Source: an uncultured Anaerovibrio sp. (GTDB lineage Bacteria > Bacillota > Negativicutes > Selenomonadales > Selenomonadaceae). Taken from it: DNA of 64,000 nt. The position numbers and the translations under genes were made by a program. Below the pieces are notes generated by a model. That model was not told the DNA's origin. It did not search any database and saw nothing but the letters and a program-made list of their open reading frames with translations. Shown here piece by piece: positions 34,020 through 42,954 of this stretch. The stretch is taken from positions 1-64,000 of the forward strand of contig CAKPYV010000003.1 of the NCBI GenBank assembly GCA_934203205.1. The letters are read 5' to 3'. The first letter of the stretch is position 1, and every line of letters starts with the position of its first letter.

Positions 34020-35288
34020 ATGAAAGCAAAAGCTGTAAGACTTCACGGTGCTAACGATCTCCGTCTGGAGGAGTTTGAACTGCCTGAGATTACCGATGAT
34101 GAAATCCTGGTAAAGGTGGTATCTGACAGCATCTGTATGTCCACCTACAAATGCGCCATTCTAGGCACTGAACATAAGCGTGTACATGAAGACGTAGCAG
34201 AGCATCCTGCTATTATGGGCCATGAATTTGCTGGTGATATTGTGAAGGTAGGTAAAAACCATCAACACCAGTTCAAGGCAGGTATGAAATTTACCCTGCA
34301 GCCAGCTCTGAACTACAAGGGAACCATGTGGAGCCCTGGCTATTCCTATGAATTCTTCGGTGGCGACACCACTTATTGCATTATCCCAGCAGAGGTTATG
34401 GAACTGGGCTGCTTGCTGGAATACAAGGGCAAGGCTTATTATGAGGCTTCCTTGGCAGAGCCTATGTCCTGCAGCATTGGTGCTTTCAACGCAGCTTATC
34501 ATACCCAGATGGGTGTCTACACCCATGAAATGGGTATCAAAAAGGATGGCAAGCTGGCTATTATGGCCGGTGCCGGACCTATGGGATTAGGTGCCCTCAC
34601 CTATGCCCTCCATCGGGATGTGCGTCCATCCATGATTGTAGTTACTGATATCAATCAGGATAGATTGGACCGAGCTGCTCATCTCTTCCCACCAGAGGAA
34701 GCTAAGGCAGATGGTATTGAGCTGCACTTTGTAAACACTGCAAAAATGGCAGATCCTGTAGCAGAGCTTAGAGAGCTTTCCGGCGGTACTGGCTATGATG
34801 ATGTACTTTGCTATGCACCAGTATCCGCTGTTGTTACTCAGTCCAGCGGTATTCTGGGCAGAGATGGTTGTCTCAACTTCTTTGCCGGCCCTACCGATAA
34901 ATTATTTAGTGCCACTATGAATTTCTATGATGTACACTACAATTCTACTCATGTTATGGGCACTACTGGCGGTAACACTGCTGACATGATTGAATCCCTG
35001 GAGCTGACTGCTGCCAAGAGAATCAATCCTGCTGTTATGGTAACCCATATTGGCGGTTTGGATGCTGCAGCAGAAACCACTCTGAACCTGCCAAAGATTT
35101 CAGGTGGCAAGAAGCTGATTTACACCCATCTGGAAATGCCTTTAACAGCTCTCACTGACCTGCGGGCTCAGGGTGAAGCAAAAAATGACCAGCGTTATCT
35201 GGCTTTAGCAGATATTGTAGAAGCCAACAAGGGCCTATGGTGCCCAGAGGCTGAGGAATACCTGCTGGCCAATTTCATAAAAGAATAA
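34020..35288 (+). CDS. Zinc-dependent dehydrogenase, L-sorbose-1-phosphate reductase-like
   Basis: A 422-residue medium-chain dehydrogenase resembling SorE, which interconverts L-sorbose 1-phosphate and D-glucitol 6-phosphate. The N-terminal GroES-like domain has GHEFAGDIVKVG and Cys/Glu residues of a zinc site (SICMSTYK, SLAEPMSCSIGAFNA), and the Rossmann fold has MAGAGPMGLGALTYA. ATG at 34020 follows AAGGAGGA; the 33999 start is upstream of that site. First gene of an operon with a DeoR regulator and a mannitol-type PTS, so it probably oxidises the phosphorylated hexitol the PTS imports. A classical MtlD is absent. Confidence 0.82.
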   Translation: MKAKAVRLHGANDLRLEEFELPEITDDEILVKVVSDSICMSTYKCAILGTEHKRVHEDVAEHPAIMGHEFAGDIVKVGKNHQHQFKAGMKFTLQPALNYKGTMWSPGYSYEFFGGDTTYCIIPAEVMELGCLLEYKGKAYYEASLAEPMSCSIGAFNAAYHTQMGVYTHEMGIKKDGKLAIMAGAGPMGLGALTYALHRDVRPSMIVVTDINQDRLDRAAHLFPPEEAKADGIELHFVNTAKMADPVAELRELSGGTGYDDVLCYAPVSAVVTQSSGILGRDGCLNFFAGPTDKLFSATMNFYDVHYNSTHVMGTTGGNTADMIESLELTAAKRINPAVMVTHIGGLDAAAETTLNLPKISGGKKLIYTHLEMPLTALTDLRAQGEAKNDQRYLALADIVEANKGLWCPEAEEYLLANFIKE

Positions 35289-35296
35289 TATGTCAG

Positions 35297-35335
35297 AAAG
35301 CCTCCCTTAGGTTTTCTGACCTTATGGGAGGCTTT
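35297..35335 (+). promoter_or_regulatory. Intercistronic hairpin covering the deoR ribosome-binding site
   Basis: AAAGCCTCCC (35297-35306) pairs perfectly over 10 bp with GGGAGGCTTT (35326-35335). The GGGAGG is the ribosome site of the next ATG at 35341, so the stem would hide it. CAGAAA (35294-35299) can instead pair with TTTCTG (35313-35318), freeing it. It could also work as a partial terminator. Confidence 0.6.
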
Positions 35336-35340
35336 GTATT

Positions 35341-36111
35341 ATGGATTCGATGGAATTACGAAGAAATGCTATTGTGTCTTTGATTAACGAAAGAGGCTCT
35401 GTTTCCTTTGGTGATTTGAAGGAAAGCTTTCCCCAGGTTTCAGAAATGACTCTCCGCACTGATTTAAAGGCTCTGGATAAAGCAGGCTCAATTGTCCGGA
35501 TTCACGGTGGGGCCAAATCTGTGGGCACTGTCCAATCTGTTATTAGTAAGGATGATTTTCTCAACAAGAGATCTATCCTTAATATAGATGAAAAGCAGAT
35601 TATCGCCCAAAAAGCCATTCAACTGCTGCAGCCTGAGGAAACCATCTTTTTGGATTCTGGCAGTACCGCCACCATGATGGCAGCAGCCATACCTGATGAA
35701 TCACGGCTGATTTACACCTCCGGCCTAACCTGTGCCATTGAGCTGGCCAATCTGGCCCAGCCACGCATCTGTCTGCCGGGAGGAGTGCTGAACCGTTATA
35801 GTCACAGTGTATGTGGTGTTTCAGCCATCAGAGAGCTGGAAAGGATTCACTTTAAGCAGGCCTTTATTGGTGTTACCAGCTTTAGCTATGACTCAGGCTT
35901 TACCTGTAGTATTGACGAGGAAGCCCGACTAAAACAACTGGCCATAGAGCATGCTCAGGAGGTTATTCTCCTTATGGACTCCAGCAAGCTGCAAAAGCAC
36001 AGTACCTTTACCTTTGCCCATCTGGATAATGTGGATATTATCGTATCTGACGGCAAGCTGCCCCAGGATTTTTTGACCTGCTGCCAGCAACATAATGTAA
36101 GGGTTATCTAA
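35341..36111 (+). CDS. DeoR-family transcription regulator
   Basis: A 256-residue sugar-phosphate responsive repressor: N-terminal winged helix (RRNAIVSLINERGSVSFGDL, MTLRTDLKALDKAGSIVRIHGGA) and a C-terminal DeoR sensor fold (TIFLDSGSTATMMAAA, FIGVTSFSYDSGF). It probably controls its own operon through the inverted repeat at 33868-33901 in response to a hexitol or hexose phosphate. It has no promoter of its own that I can see, and its ribosome site lies in a hairpin. Confidence 0.92.
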   Translation: MDSMELRRNAIVSLINERGSVSFGDLKESFPQVSEMTLRTDLKALDKAGSIVRIHGGAKSVGTVQSVISKDDFLNKRSILNIDEKQIIAQKAIQLLQPEETIFLDSGSTATMMAAAIPDESRLIYTSGLTCAIELANLAQPRICLPGGVLNRYSHSVCGVSAIRELERIHFKQAFIGVTSFSYDSGFTCSIDEEARLKQLAIEHAQEVILLMDSSKLQKHSTFTFAHLDNVDIIVSDGKLPQDFLTCCQQHNVRVI

Positions 36112-36171
36112 ATACCATTTCTTCGTTCTTCCTATGTAATCATCTTTAGTTATATTTTAGGAGGAGCCACC

Positions 36172-38028
36172 ATGAAAAATTCTATTCAAAAATTTGGCAA
36201 GTTCCTTTCTTCTATGGTTATGCCAAATATTGGCGCCCTGATTGCCTTTGGTTTTCTGGCCGCTTTGTTTATTGATACCGGCTGGCTGCCTAACAAGCAG
36301 CTAAGCACTTTGGTAGGCCCAATGCTTACCTATTTAATACCTGTATTGATTGCCTCCACCGGTGGTTATCTGGTGGCAGGAGAAAGAGGACGGGTAATCG
36401 GTGCCATTGCCGTAGTTGGTGCCATTCTCAGCGATTTGAATATTACCATGCTGATGGGCGCTATGATTATGGGCCCCCTGGCTGGATTGGTTATCAAAAC
36501 CTTTGACAGCTTTATGGAAGATCGCATGCCAGCCGGCTTTGAAATGCTGATTAACAATTTCTCCATCGGTATTCTGGGTATGCTGCTGGCCATCTTCGGC
36601 TATTGGGCTGTCGGCCCTGTAATGGCTGCCATTTTGGCGGTACTCTCCGTAGGTGTAGATACCTTGGTACAGCACAATTTGCTGCCATTAATTGCTGTAT
36701 TCATTGAACCAGCCAAGGTTCTCTTCTTGAATAACGCTATTAATCATGGTATCTTTACCCCTTTGGCTACGGCTCAGGTTCTGGAGCATGGCAAATCCAT
36801 TCTCTACATGCTGGAGGCCAATCCTGGCCCTGGTCTTGGCGTACTTCTTGCTTATATGTTCTTCTGCAAGGACAAAACCACCAAGGATTCTGCACCAAGT
36901 GCCGTAATTATTCACCTCTTCGGCGGTATTCACGAAATCTATTTCCCATATGTTCTGATGAACCCTATGGTTATCATTGCTCCTATTGTAGGTAATATTG
37001 CTGCCATTTTCTGGTTTACCATGACTGGTGCCGGCCTTGCTGGCCCTGCCTCCCCTGGTTCCATTATTGCCTTTTTGATGATGGCTCCAGGTTCCGATAC
37101 CTTGATTGTCCTGACGGGTGTATTAATCGCCGCTGGCGTATCCTTTGCCATTGCTACGCCTATTATCAAAATGGCAGGCAGCAAATCCTTGGAGGATGCC
37201 CAGAAGGAGGTAGCTGCTAGAAAGGCTCAGGCCAAGGGGGAAGCTCCTAGCTTTACTGGTTTGGAAAAGACCAATGTAAAGAAAATCATTTTTGCCTGTG
37301 ATGCAGGTATGGGCTCCTCCGCTATGGGAGCTACCAAATTCCGTAACCGCATCAAAGCCCAGCGCCCTGAAATTGTGGTGAAGAATACCTCTGTAGATAA
37401 TATTCCTGCCGATTGCGATATTGCTGTAGTACAAACTACCTTGGCAGATAGAGCCAAAAAGTCTGCCCCTCAGGCTCAGTTGGTAACTATTGGCAATTTC
37501 CTGGCAGATCCTGCCCTGGATGCTCTCTATGTACAGCTAACCACTGGTGATGCTCCTGTCATGGAGGTACAGCCTACCGTAGCAGAGGAAGTATCTCATA
37601 ATGAAAACAATTCTATTATTGTTAAAGAAGGAATTGTACTGGGACAACTGCCAGAAACTAAGGAAGAGGCTATTGCCAAGGCTGGTGAACTGCTGGTAAA
37701 ACTGGGCTATGTAGATGAATCCTATATTCCAGCCATGCTGGAACGAGAAAAGCTGGTATCCACCTATATGGGTATGGGTGTTGCCATTCCTCACGGCACC
37801 AGCCAGGCCAAGGGCACTGTCAAGAAAAGCGGCATTGTCTGCCTCCAGTACCCACAGGGTGTTTACTTTGGCAGCGAAAAAGCCCAGCTAATCTTTGGTA
37901 TTGCAGGTGTAGGCGACGAACATCTTGAGATTCTAGCCAATATTTGCACCATGCTGGAGGACGAAAAGGTTCTTGAAGAACTCAAAACCACTAAGGATGT
38001 AGATTGGGTTCTCTCCCATCTATCCTAA
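36172..38028 (+). CDS. mtlA: PTS mannitol-type transporter EIICBA
   Basis: Phosphoenolpyruvate-dependent hexitol uptake in one 618-residue polypeptide. EIIC (about residues 1-345) has the MtlA signatures GGIHEIYFPYVLMNP and NNAINHGIFTPLA. EIIB (about 365-460) has the phosphocysteine loop FACDAGMGSSAMGA. EIIA (about 475-618) has the phosphohistidine motif MGMGVAIPHGT. AGGAGG precedes the ATG. The substrate is mannitol by family, but the SorE-like dehydrogenase in the operon leaves sorbitol or a related hexitol possible. Confidence 0.95.
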   Translation: MKNSIQKFGKFLSSMVMPNIGALIAFGFLAALFIDTGWLPNKQLSTLVGPMLTYLIPVLIASTGGYLVAGERGRVIGAIAVVGAILSDLNITMLMGAMIMGPLAGLVIKTFDSFMEDRMPAGFEMLINNFSIGILGMLLAIFGYWAVGPVMAAILAVLSVGVDTLVQHNLLPLIAVFIEPAKVLFLNNAINHGIFTPLATAQVLEHGKSILYMLEANPGPGLGVLLAYMFFCKDKTTKDSAPSAVIIHLFGGIHEIYFPYVLMNPMVIIAPIVGNIAAIFWFTMTGAGLAGPASPGSIIAFLMMAPGSDTLIVLTGVLIAAGVSFAIATPIIKMAGSKSLEDAQKEVAARKAQAKGEAPSFTGLEKTNVKKIIFACDAGMGSSAMGATKFRNRIKAQRPEIVVKNTSVDNIPADCDIAVVQTTLADRAKKSAPQAQLVTIGNFLADPALDALYVQLTTGDAPVMEVQPTVAEEVSHNENNSIIVKEGIVLGQLPETKEEAIAKAGELLVKLGYVDESYIPAMLEREKLVSTYMGMGVAIPHGTSQAKGTVKKSGIVCLQYPQGVYFGSEKAQLIFGIAGVGDEHLEILANICTMLEDEKVLEELKTTKDVDWVLSHLS

Positions 38029-38176
38029 TTACGATGTAAGCCAGGCTGGTGTAATCCCATATAGATTGCACCACCCTGTCTGACATAAATTTTTCCTTAT
38101 ATTGATACCCTTTCCTCGGGTATCTAAATAATCCCTAATATGTCTATTTTAGACAACTAACAATCCCTAATCTAGC

Positions 38177-38210
38177 AAAAGCCAGTCGACTTCCCCGACT
38201 GGCTTTTGTT
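38177..38210 (+). terminator. Terminator of the PTS operon
   Basis: AAAAGCCAGTCG/CGACTGGCTTTT 12-bp perfect stem, then GTT. An additional weak hairpin (GGTGtAATC/GATTgCACC) lies nearer to mtlA. Confidence 0.85.
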
Positions 38211-38246
38211 ATGAAAATTATTATATACATACTTACAACTATATAT

Positions 38247-38278
38247 AAAAATGCCGCCCCGGATATGGGACGGCATTT
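38247..38278 (-). terminator. tkt terminator
   Basis: AATGCCGtCCC/GGGgCGGCATT stem followed by TTTATATA on the minus strand, 7 nt after tkt. Confidence 0.8.
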
Positions 38279-38284
38279 ATTTAC

Positions 38285-40270
38285 TTATTTCAGCAGGTTG
38301 CTCATGGTTTCAGCTACATTTTCCTTGGTGAAGCCGAACTTCTTGAAGAGGAGCTCTGCTGGTGCGGAAGCACCGAAGCCCTTCATGGTTACAGTTGCAC
38401 CATCCAAGCCTACATACTTGCCCCAACCAAAGTCGGAAGCAGCCTCTACAGCTACACGAGCACGAACGGCCTTTGGCAATACCTGCTCCTTGTATTCATC
38501 AGACTGAGCCTCAAAGAGTTCCATACATGGCATGGATACTACACGCACATCCTTGCCCTGCTGAGCCAGAATTTCCTTAGCCTCCAAGGAGATACCAACC
38601 TCGGAACCGGAAGCAATGATGATACCATCTGGAACATCCTTCTTGGCATCAGCAATTACATAACCGCCCTTGAGAGCGCCTTCCTTGCTGCTTGGGATAA
38701 TAGCCAGATTCTGACGAGTGAGAGCCAAAGCTGTTGGGCAGGTAGTATCTGCTACAGCAGTGTACCAAGCAGCGGCAGTCTCTACAGCATCTGCTGGACG
38801 GAATACCTGCAGATTTGGCAGGGAGCGAAGCATAGCCAGCTGCTCAATAGGCTCGTGAGTTGGGCCATCCTCACCTACACCAATGGAATCATGAGTCAGT
38901 ACATAAGTGATAGGCAAGCCCATCAGAGCAGCCAGACGCATCATTGGCTTTACATAGTCAGAGAATACGAAGAAGGTTGCTACATAGGCAGTTACACCAC
39001 CATGCAGAGCCATACCGTTGCCGATAGCACCCATAGCCAGCTCACGTACACCGAAATGCATATTGCGGCCGCTTCTATCATCCTTGCTGAAGAAAGTCTC
39101 ACCCTTCATCTCAGTCTTGTTGGATGGAGCCAGGTCAGCACTACCGCCCATCAGGCTAGGTACAATATCCTTCAACTTGTTAATGATATTGCCGGAGAGA
39201 GCACGGCTGGCAGTTGGCTTCTCAGCAGGTGCCCAGAAGGACTCATCATTCAGAACAGCCTTAATAGCTTCCTTGTCATAGAACTTGGCATGGAGAGCTG
39301 CTTCCTCTGGGAACTTAGCCTGCCACTCAGTATACATAGCTTCCCACTTGTCCTCAGCCTCCTGGCCCTTGGCAGCCTTAGCTGCATAGTCAGCATAAAC
39401 CTCATCAGGTACGGTGAATGGATCATAGGTCCAGCCCAGATTCTCCTTGGTAGCCTTCAGGTTCTCCTCACCCAGTGGCTCGCCGTGAGCGCTGGCAGAA
39501 CCCTGCTTAGCAGGACAGCCATAACCAATCTGAGTGTGAACAGTAATAAAGGAAGGACGAGTCTTGTCTGCCTTGGCTTCCTCAATAGCCTTGCCAATAG
39601 CAACCAGATCAGTGCCATCTGCTACATCAATTGTCTGGAAACCAAAGGCCTCCATACGCTTCTGAACATCCTCAGTAAAGGCAATATCAGTGGAGCCTTC
39701 AATAGAAATACGGTTGCTATCATAGATAATAATCAGCTTGGACAGACCAAGAGTACCTGCTAAGGAGAATGCCTCAGAGGAAATACCCTCCATCATGCAG
39801 CCGTCGCCGCCCAGAGCAAAGGTATAATGATCATATACAGGATAGCCTGGCTTGTTAAACTTCTCAGCCAGATGTGCCTCAGCAATAGCCATACCTACAG
39901 CCATGCCCATACCAGCACCCAGAGGACCAGTAGTTGCCTCAACACCTACAGTATGACCATATTCAGGGTGGCCAGGAGTCAGGGAATCCAGCTGACGGAA
40001 GTTCTTCAGATCCTCCATGGTCAGGCCATAGCCGAAGAGATGCAGCAGGGAATACAGCATAGCAGAACCATGACCGCCAGACAGGATGAAACGATCTCTG
40101 TTCAACCACTTTGGATTCTTTGGATTGTGATTCATATGGTTGCCCCACAACTCGTAGGCAATTGGTGCACAACCCATTGGCAGCCCTGGATGACCAGACT
40201 TAGCCTTCTGAATCATTTCTGCTGCCAGAATACGGATAGCGTTTACACTGGTGTTTTCGATTTTGCTCAA
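38285..40270 (-). CDS. tkt: Transketolase
   Basis: Thiamine-diphosphate enzyme of the pentose phosphate pathway. A 661-residue full-length protein: GHPGLPMGCAPIAYELWG, the ThDP motif GDGCMMEGISSEA, VEATTGPLGAGMGMAVG, the pyrimidine-domain EDGPTHEPIEQLA and the C-terminal domain. The frame begins with GTG at 40279, but AAGGAG abuts it. TTG at 40270 (8-nt spacing) is the likelier start. It is monocistronic. Confidence 0.97.
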   Translation of the reverse strand: MSKIENTSVNAIRILAAEMIQKAKSGHPGLPMGCAPIAYELWGNHMNHNPKNPKWLNRDRFILSGGHGSAMLYSLLHLFGYGLTMEDLKNFRQLDSLTPGHPEYGHTVGVEATTGPLGAGMGMAVGMAIAEAHLAEKFNKPGYPVYDHYTFALGGDGCMMEGISSEAFSLAGTLGLSKLIIIYDSNRISIEGSTDIAFTEDVQKRMEAFGFQTIDVADGTDLVAIGKAIEEAKADKTRPSFITVHTQIGYGCPAKQGSASAHGEPLGEENLKATKENLGWTYDPFTVPDEVYADYAAKAAKGQEAEDKWEAMYTEWQAKFPEEAALHAKFYDKEAIKAVLNDESFWAPAEKPTASRALSGNIINKLKDIVPSLMGGSADLAPSNKTEMKGETFFSKDDRSGRNMHFGVRELAMGAIGNGMALHGGVTAYVATFFVFSDYVKPMMRLAALMGLPITYVLTHDSIGVGEDGPTHEPIEQLAMLRSLPNLQVFRPADAVETAAAWYTAVADTTCPTALALTRQNLAIIPSSKEGALKGGYVIADAKKDVPDGIIIASGSEVGISLEAKEILAQQGKDVRVVSMPCMELFEAQSDEYKEQVLPKAVRARVAVEAASDFGWGKYVGLDGATVTMKGFGASAPAELLFKKFGFTKENVAETMSNLLK

Positions 40271-40385
40271 AGATAACACTCCTTCTCTTATATAGAAAAT
40301 CCCTTAGGAACAGCTGCCCCAAAGCAATGGTTAATCCTCCCAGAATATTCTTGCCTCAGAGCTGCAAATCACAACAAAATATTCA

Positions 40386-40766
40386 TTATTTGGATGCAAT
40401 AACATCAATTTCTACCAAGGCATCCTTTGGCAGCTTGCTTACCTCTACACATACACGAGCAGGACAGTTCTCTGTAAAATACTGACCATAAATCTCGTTG
40501 ACAGTGGCAAAATCCTTGATATCTGCCAGATAAACAGTGGTCTTAACTACATCAGACAGCTGATAGCCCGCAGCCTCCACAATACCCTTCAGATTGTTCA
40601 ATACCTGAGTGGCCTGCTCCTTAATGCCGCCCTCCACCATAGCACCAGTAGCTGGCACCAAAGGAATCTGACCGGAAACAAACAGCATCCCGCCAGCAGT
40701 CTGAACAGCCTGAGAATATGGCCCAATAGCTCCTGGACCTTTATCTGTAGAAATAATCTTGTTCAT
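40386..40766 (-). CDS. ridA: RidA-family enamine/imine deaminase
   Basis: Hydrolyses reactive 2-aminoacrylate-type enamines released by PLP enzymes. The 126-residue protein has GAIGPYSQAV, LFVSGQIPLVP, the active-site Arg in ENCPARVCVEV and PKDALVEIDVIA. ATG at 40766 follows GGGAGG; the longer frame to 40847 runs back through the promoter and is rejected. Two similar promoters lie upstream. Confidence 0.95.
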   Translation of the reverse strand: MNKIISTDKGPGAIGPYSQAVQTAGGMLFVSGQIPLVPATGAMVEGGIKEQATQVLNNLKGIVEAAGYQLSDVVKTTVYLADIKDFATVNEIYGQYFTENCPARVCVEVSKLPKDALVEIDVIASK

Positions 40767-40814
40767 AAACAAAACAACCTCCCTTATACTATGCCTTGGC
40801 ATAATTACAGCTCT

Positions 40815-40918
40815 ATTATACATGCGTGCACGTGAACGCACAAGCATTTCTCAAATCTTTTTTGCAATATTATTTTTTACCTGCTTACCATTATAGAGCT
40901 GTGCACCTGCACAAGCAA
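40815..40918 (-). promoter_or_regulatory. Tandem duplicated ridA promoters with palindromic spacers
   Basis: Distal P1: TTGCTT (40913-40918), 17 nt, TATAAT (40890-40895). Proximal P2: TTGTGC (40838-40843), 17 nt, TATAAT (40815-40820). Both spacers contain related GTGCAC elements, TGTGCAGGTGCACA (a perfect palindrome) in P1 and GTTCACGTGCACGC in P2, embedded in a shared TGCTTGTGC...GTGCAC segment. The ACAGCTCTAT around each -10 is inverted. An operator for an unknown regulator is likely. Confidence 0.6.
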
Positions 40919-40935
40919 GTAAAATCTTTATATAA

Positions 40936-41298
40936 TCATAATTTAGCCAGATCTGGTCTGAGATTCTGTGCTCGTCCTCTATAGATATGCTTGATTTCTT
41001 TTTGCTTTTTATCTGTATCTACCAGAAGCAAAATCCTGATACACATGGTCAAGGCTCCCTCCACATCCATCTGGCGGGCATCAAATAAAGGCACCATATC
41101 AAACCCCGGCAAGGCTCTGGCTCCCTTGGCAGGAAAGGCTGCCGTTATATCCTCTGTGGCAGAAAAAATAGCCGCTCCAATATCCTCAGTGGCTATTTCA
41201 TTAGCCTCCAGCATGGCAGTTACTACCTCCTGGGTAGCAGTTATAACAGCCTCAGCTGTATTTTCCTCAACAGTAATAGCTCCTCTGATTCCTCGCAA
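40936..41298 (-). CDS. aroH: AroH-type chorismate mutase
   Basis: Converts chorismate to prephenate for Phe/Tyr. A 120-residue trimeric-class enzyme: MRGIRGAITVEENTA, then the catalytic segment ARALPGFDMVPLFDARQMDVEG (split here by residues 60-81) and CIRILLLVDT. The start appears to be TTG at 41298, directly after the ubiB-like stop codon (TAG-TTG), with GGAGG 9 nt upstream. It is translationally coupled to that gene. Confidence 0.93.
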   Translation of the reverse strand: MRGIRGAITVEENTAEAVITATQEVVTAMLEANEIATEDIGAAIFSATEDITAAFPAKGARALPGFDMVPLFDARQMDVEGALTMCIRILLLVDTDKKQKEIKHIYRGRAQNLRPDLAKL

Positions 41299-42930
41299 CT
41301 ACTTTTTCCTCCTATCAGCTTTTATTATATTCCACAACAGTTTGCTACACAACACCATAGCAGCCAAATAGCCCAACACTCCCAAAAGGGGGATTTCCAT
41401 AATCTTAGGCGTCATTTGGGTGGTGCAGATGGTACTGGAGCCCAGTAATAGGGCAGCGCTGATAATGGCCATAATCATCTTGTTTATCATGGCATCCAAC
41501 TGCCGCAATGGCTCCTGTGAGCCAGTCATATCCAGATTGACCTTGGTCTGACCACTAAGAGTCATTTTCAAAATATCCGATATTTGCTCTGGCAGCTGCA
41601 TGGATTTTTTTACCAAAGTATATCCTTCACGCTTGGCCTTGTTCATCTGATTACGCCAGCTAAAATCCTTTTCCAGACTGATACGCAGTCCCTGTCCAAA
41701 AATCTCAGAGAAATTGACCTTGGGACAACAGCGAGTCATAACCCCCTCCATAATCAGCATGCCTCTGCCAAACATACTAAAACCATGGGGCACCGAGATA
41801 TTGTTGCCCTGCAGCACTTTGAGAATCTGTCGTACCAGTTCTCCTGCCTTGACGTGCTCAAAGTCCAAATCTCCATACTGATTCATCAGCATGGCCACAT
41901 CATCATAAAGCTGGACATGATCTACCTTGCCTCTTGGCACACCTAGAGCCAATATAGCTTCCTTCATTTCATAGACATCACCAGTTACCAGTGCCATAAT
42001 GGCCTTGCGGAAGCTGGATCTATCCTTGGCCGAAAGCCTGCCCATCATGCCCAGATCCAGCCAAAGGATTTTGCCATCCTTTACCCAGATATTGCCGGGG
42101 TGAGGATCTGCATGAAAAAAACCGTCCTCCACAATCTGCTTTACATAGTTGACGCCTAACAGCTTGCCAATCCGCTCCATGTCTACCCCAGCTTCAGCTA
42201 GGGCATCTGCATCGTCCAAGGGAATGCCCTCCATGCATTCCATAACCAAAATACGAGGGGTGGTTAGCTGCCTTTCCACTTTAGGACAGAGAATATTTGC
42301 ATCATCCTTGTTGAGATGAGCAAATTCTTCAATATGGTCAGCCTCCAGAATAAAGTCAATCTCCTGCTTGGCAACCTCCCACATTTCGTCTACAATGCTT
42401 TCGAAGTCCACAACACTTTCTGAATCATGAACTATATTTACCACAGAAACAGCCTTTTTCAGCAGACTGATGTCCTTGGCCATAACATCGTAGATACCGG
42501 GCCGCTGTACCTTGACAACCACCCTGCTGCCATTCAGCAGCACCGCTCTATGAACCTGAGCTATGGAGGCTGAGCCCATAGCCTCAGAATCTATATAGGA
42601 AAAAATCTGGTCCCAGTTCTGCTGATACTCCCTATTGATAATCTCCTTGACCACAGAAAATTCCATAGGGCGCACATCAGATTGAAGCTTGGTAAGCTCA
42701 TTCCGATATTCTGTAGGCAAAAAATCAGGACGCATGCTGATAATCTGTCCCAGCTTCACGAAGGTAGGGCCCAAATCCTCCAGTACCTGTCTTACCTTGA
42801 CTGGGGTAATTCCCTGCAACAGCTCCCGCTGTCGGAGAACATTGATAATCTCCTTAAGACGTCCTGCTGAGGACATTTCCGCTGCTTCAGCGCTATTATC
42901 TTCATTTGTATTCCATAGCCTGTACAGCAT
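41299..42930 (-). CDS. ABC1/UbiB-family atypical kinase
   Basis: A 543-residue ADCK/UbiB protein: VLEDLGPTFVKLGQIISMRPDFLP (KxGQ motif), the Ala-rich loop MGSASIAQVHRA, DGFFHADPHPGNIWV and WLDLGMMGRL kinase motifs, and two C-terminal membrane helices. In respiring bacteria UbiB supports ubiquinone synthesis. This organism is probably anaerobic and may lack ubiquinone, so the role is likely in lipid or isoprenoid quinone homeostasis and remains uncertain. AAGGGGAG precedes the ATG. It lies between map and aroH. Confidence 0.9.
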   Translation of the reverse strand: MLYRLWNTNEDNSAEAAEMSSAGRLKEIINVLRQRELLQGITPVKVRQVLEDLGPTFVKLGQIISMRPDFLPTEYRNELTKLQSDVRPMEFSVVKEIINREYQQNWDQIFSYIDSEAMGSASIAQVHRAVLLNGSRVVVKVQRPGIYDVMAKDISLLKKAVSVVNIVHDSESVVDFESIVDEMWEVAKQEIDFILEADHIEEFAHLNKDDANILCPKVERQLTTPRILVMECMEGIPLDDADALAEAGVDMERIGKLLGVNYVKQIVEDGFFHADPHPGNIWVKDGKILWLDLGMMGRLSAKDRSSFRKAIMALVTGDVYEMKEAILALGVPRGKVDHVQLYDDVAMLMNQYGDLDFEHVKAGELVRQILKVLQGNNISVPHGFSMFGRGMLIMEGVMTRCCPKVNFSEIFGQGLRISLEKDFSWRNQMNKAKREGYTLVKKSMQLPEQISDILKMTLSGQTKVNLDMTGSQEPLRQLDAMINKMIMAIISAALLLGSSTICTTQMTPKIMEIPLLGVLGYLAAMVLCSKLLWNIIKADRRKK

Positions 42931-42954
42931 AATATCTCCCCTTAACAGCTGCTA

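Noticed and set aside
38040..38080. Hairpin soon after mtlA as the main terminator
   Set aside because: It lacks a T tract; the 12-bp stem at 38177-38210 is a much better terminator.
40767..40847. Longer N-terminus for RidA
   Set aside because: It runs through the P2 -10 region and its leader, and family proteins begin near MNKIISTDKGPGAIGPYSQ.
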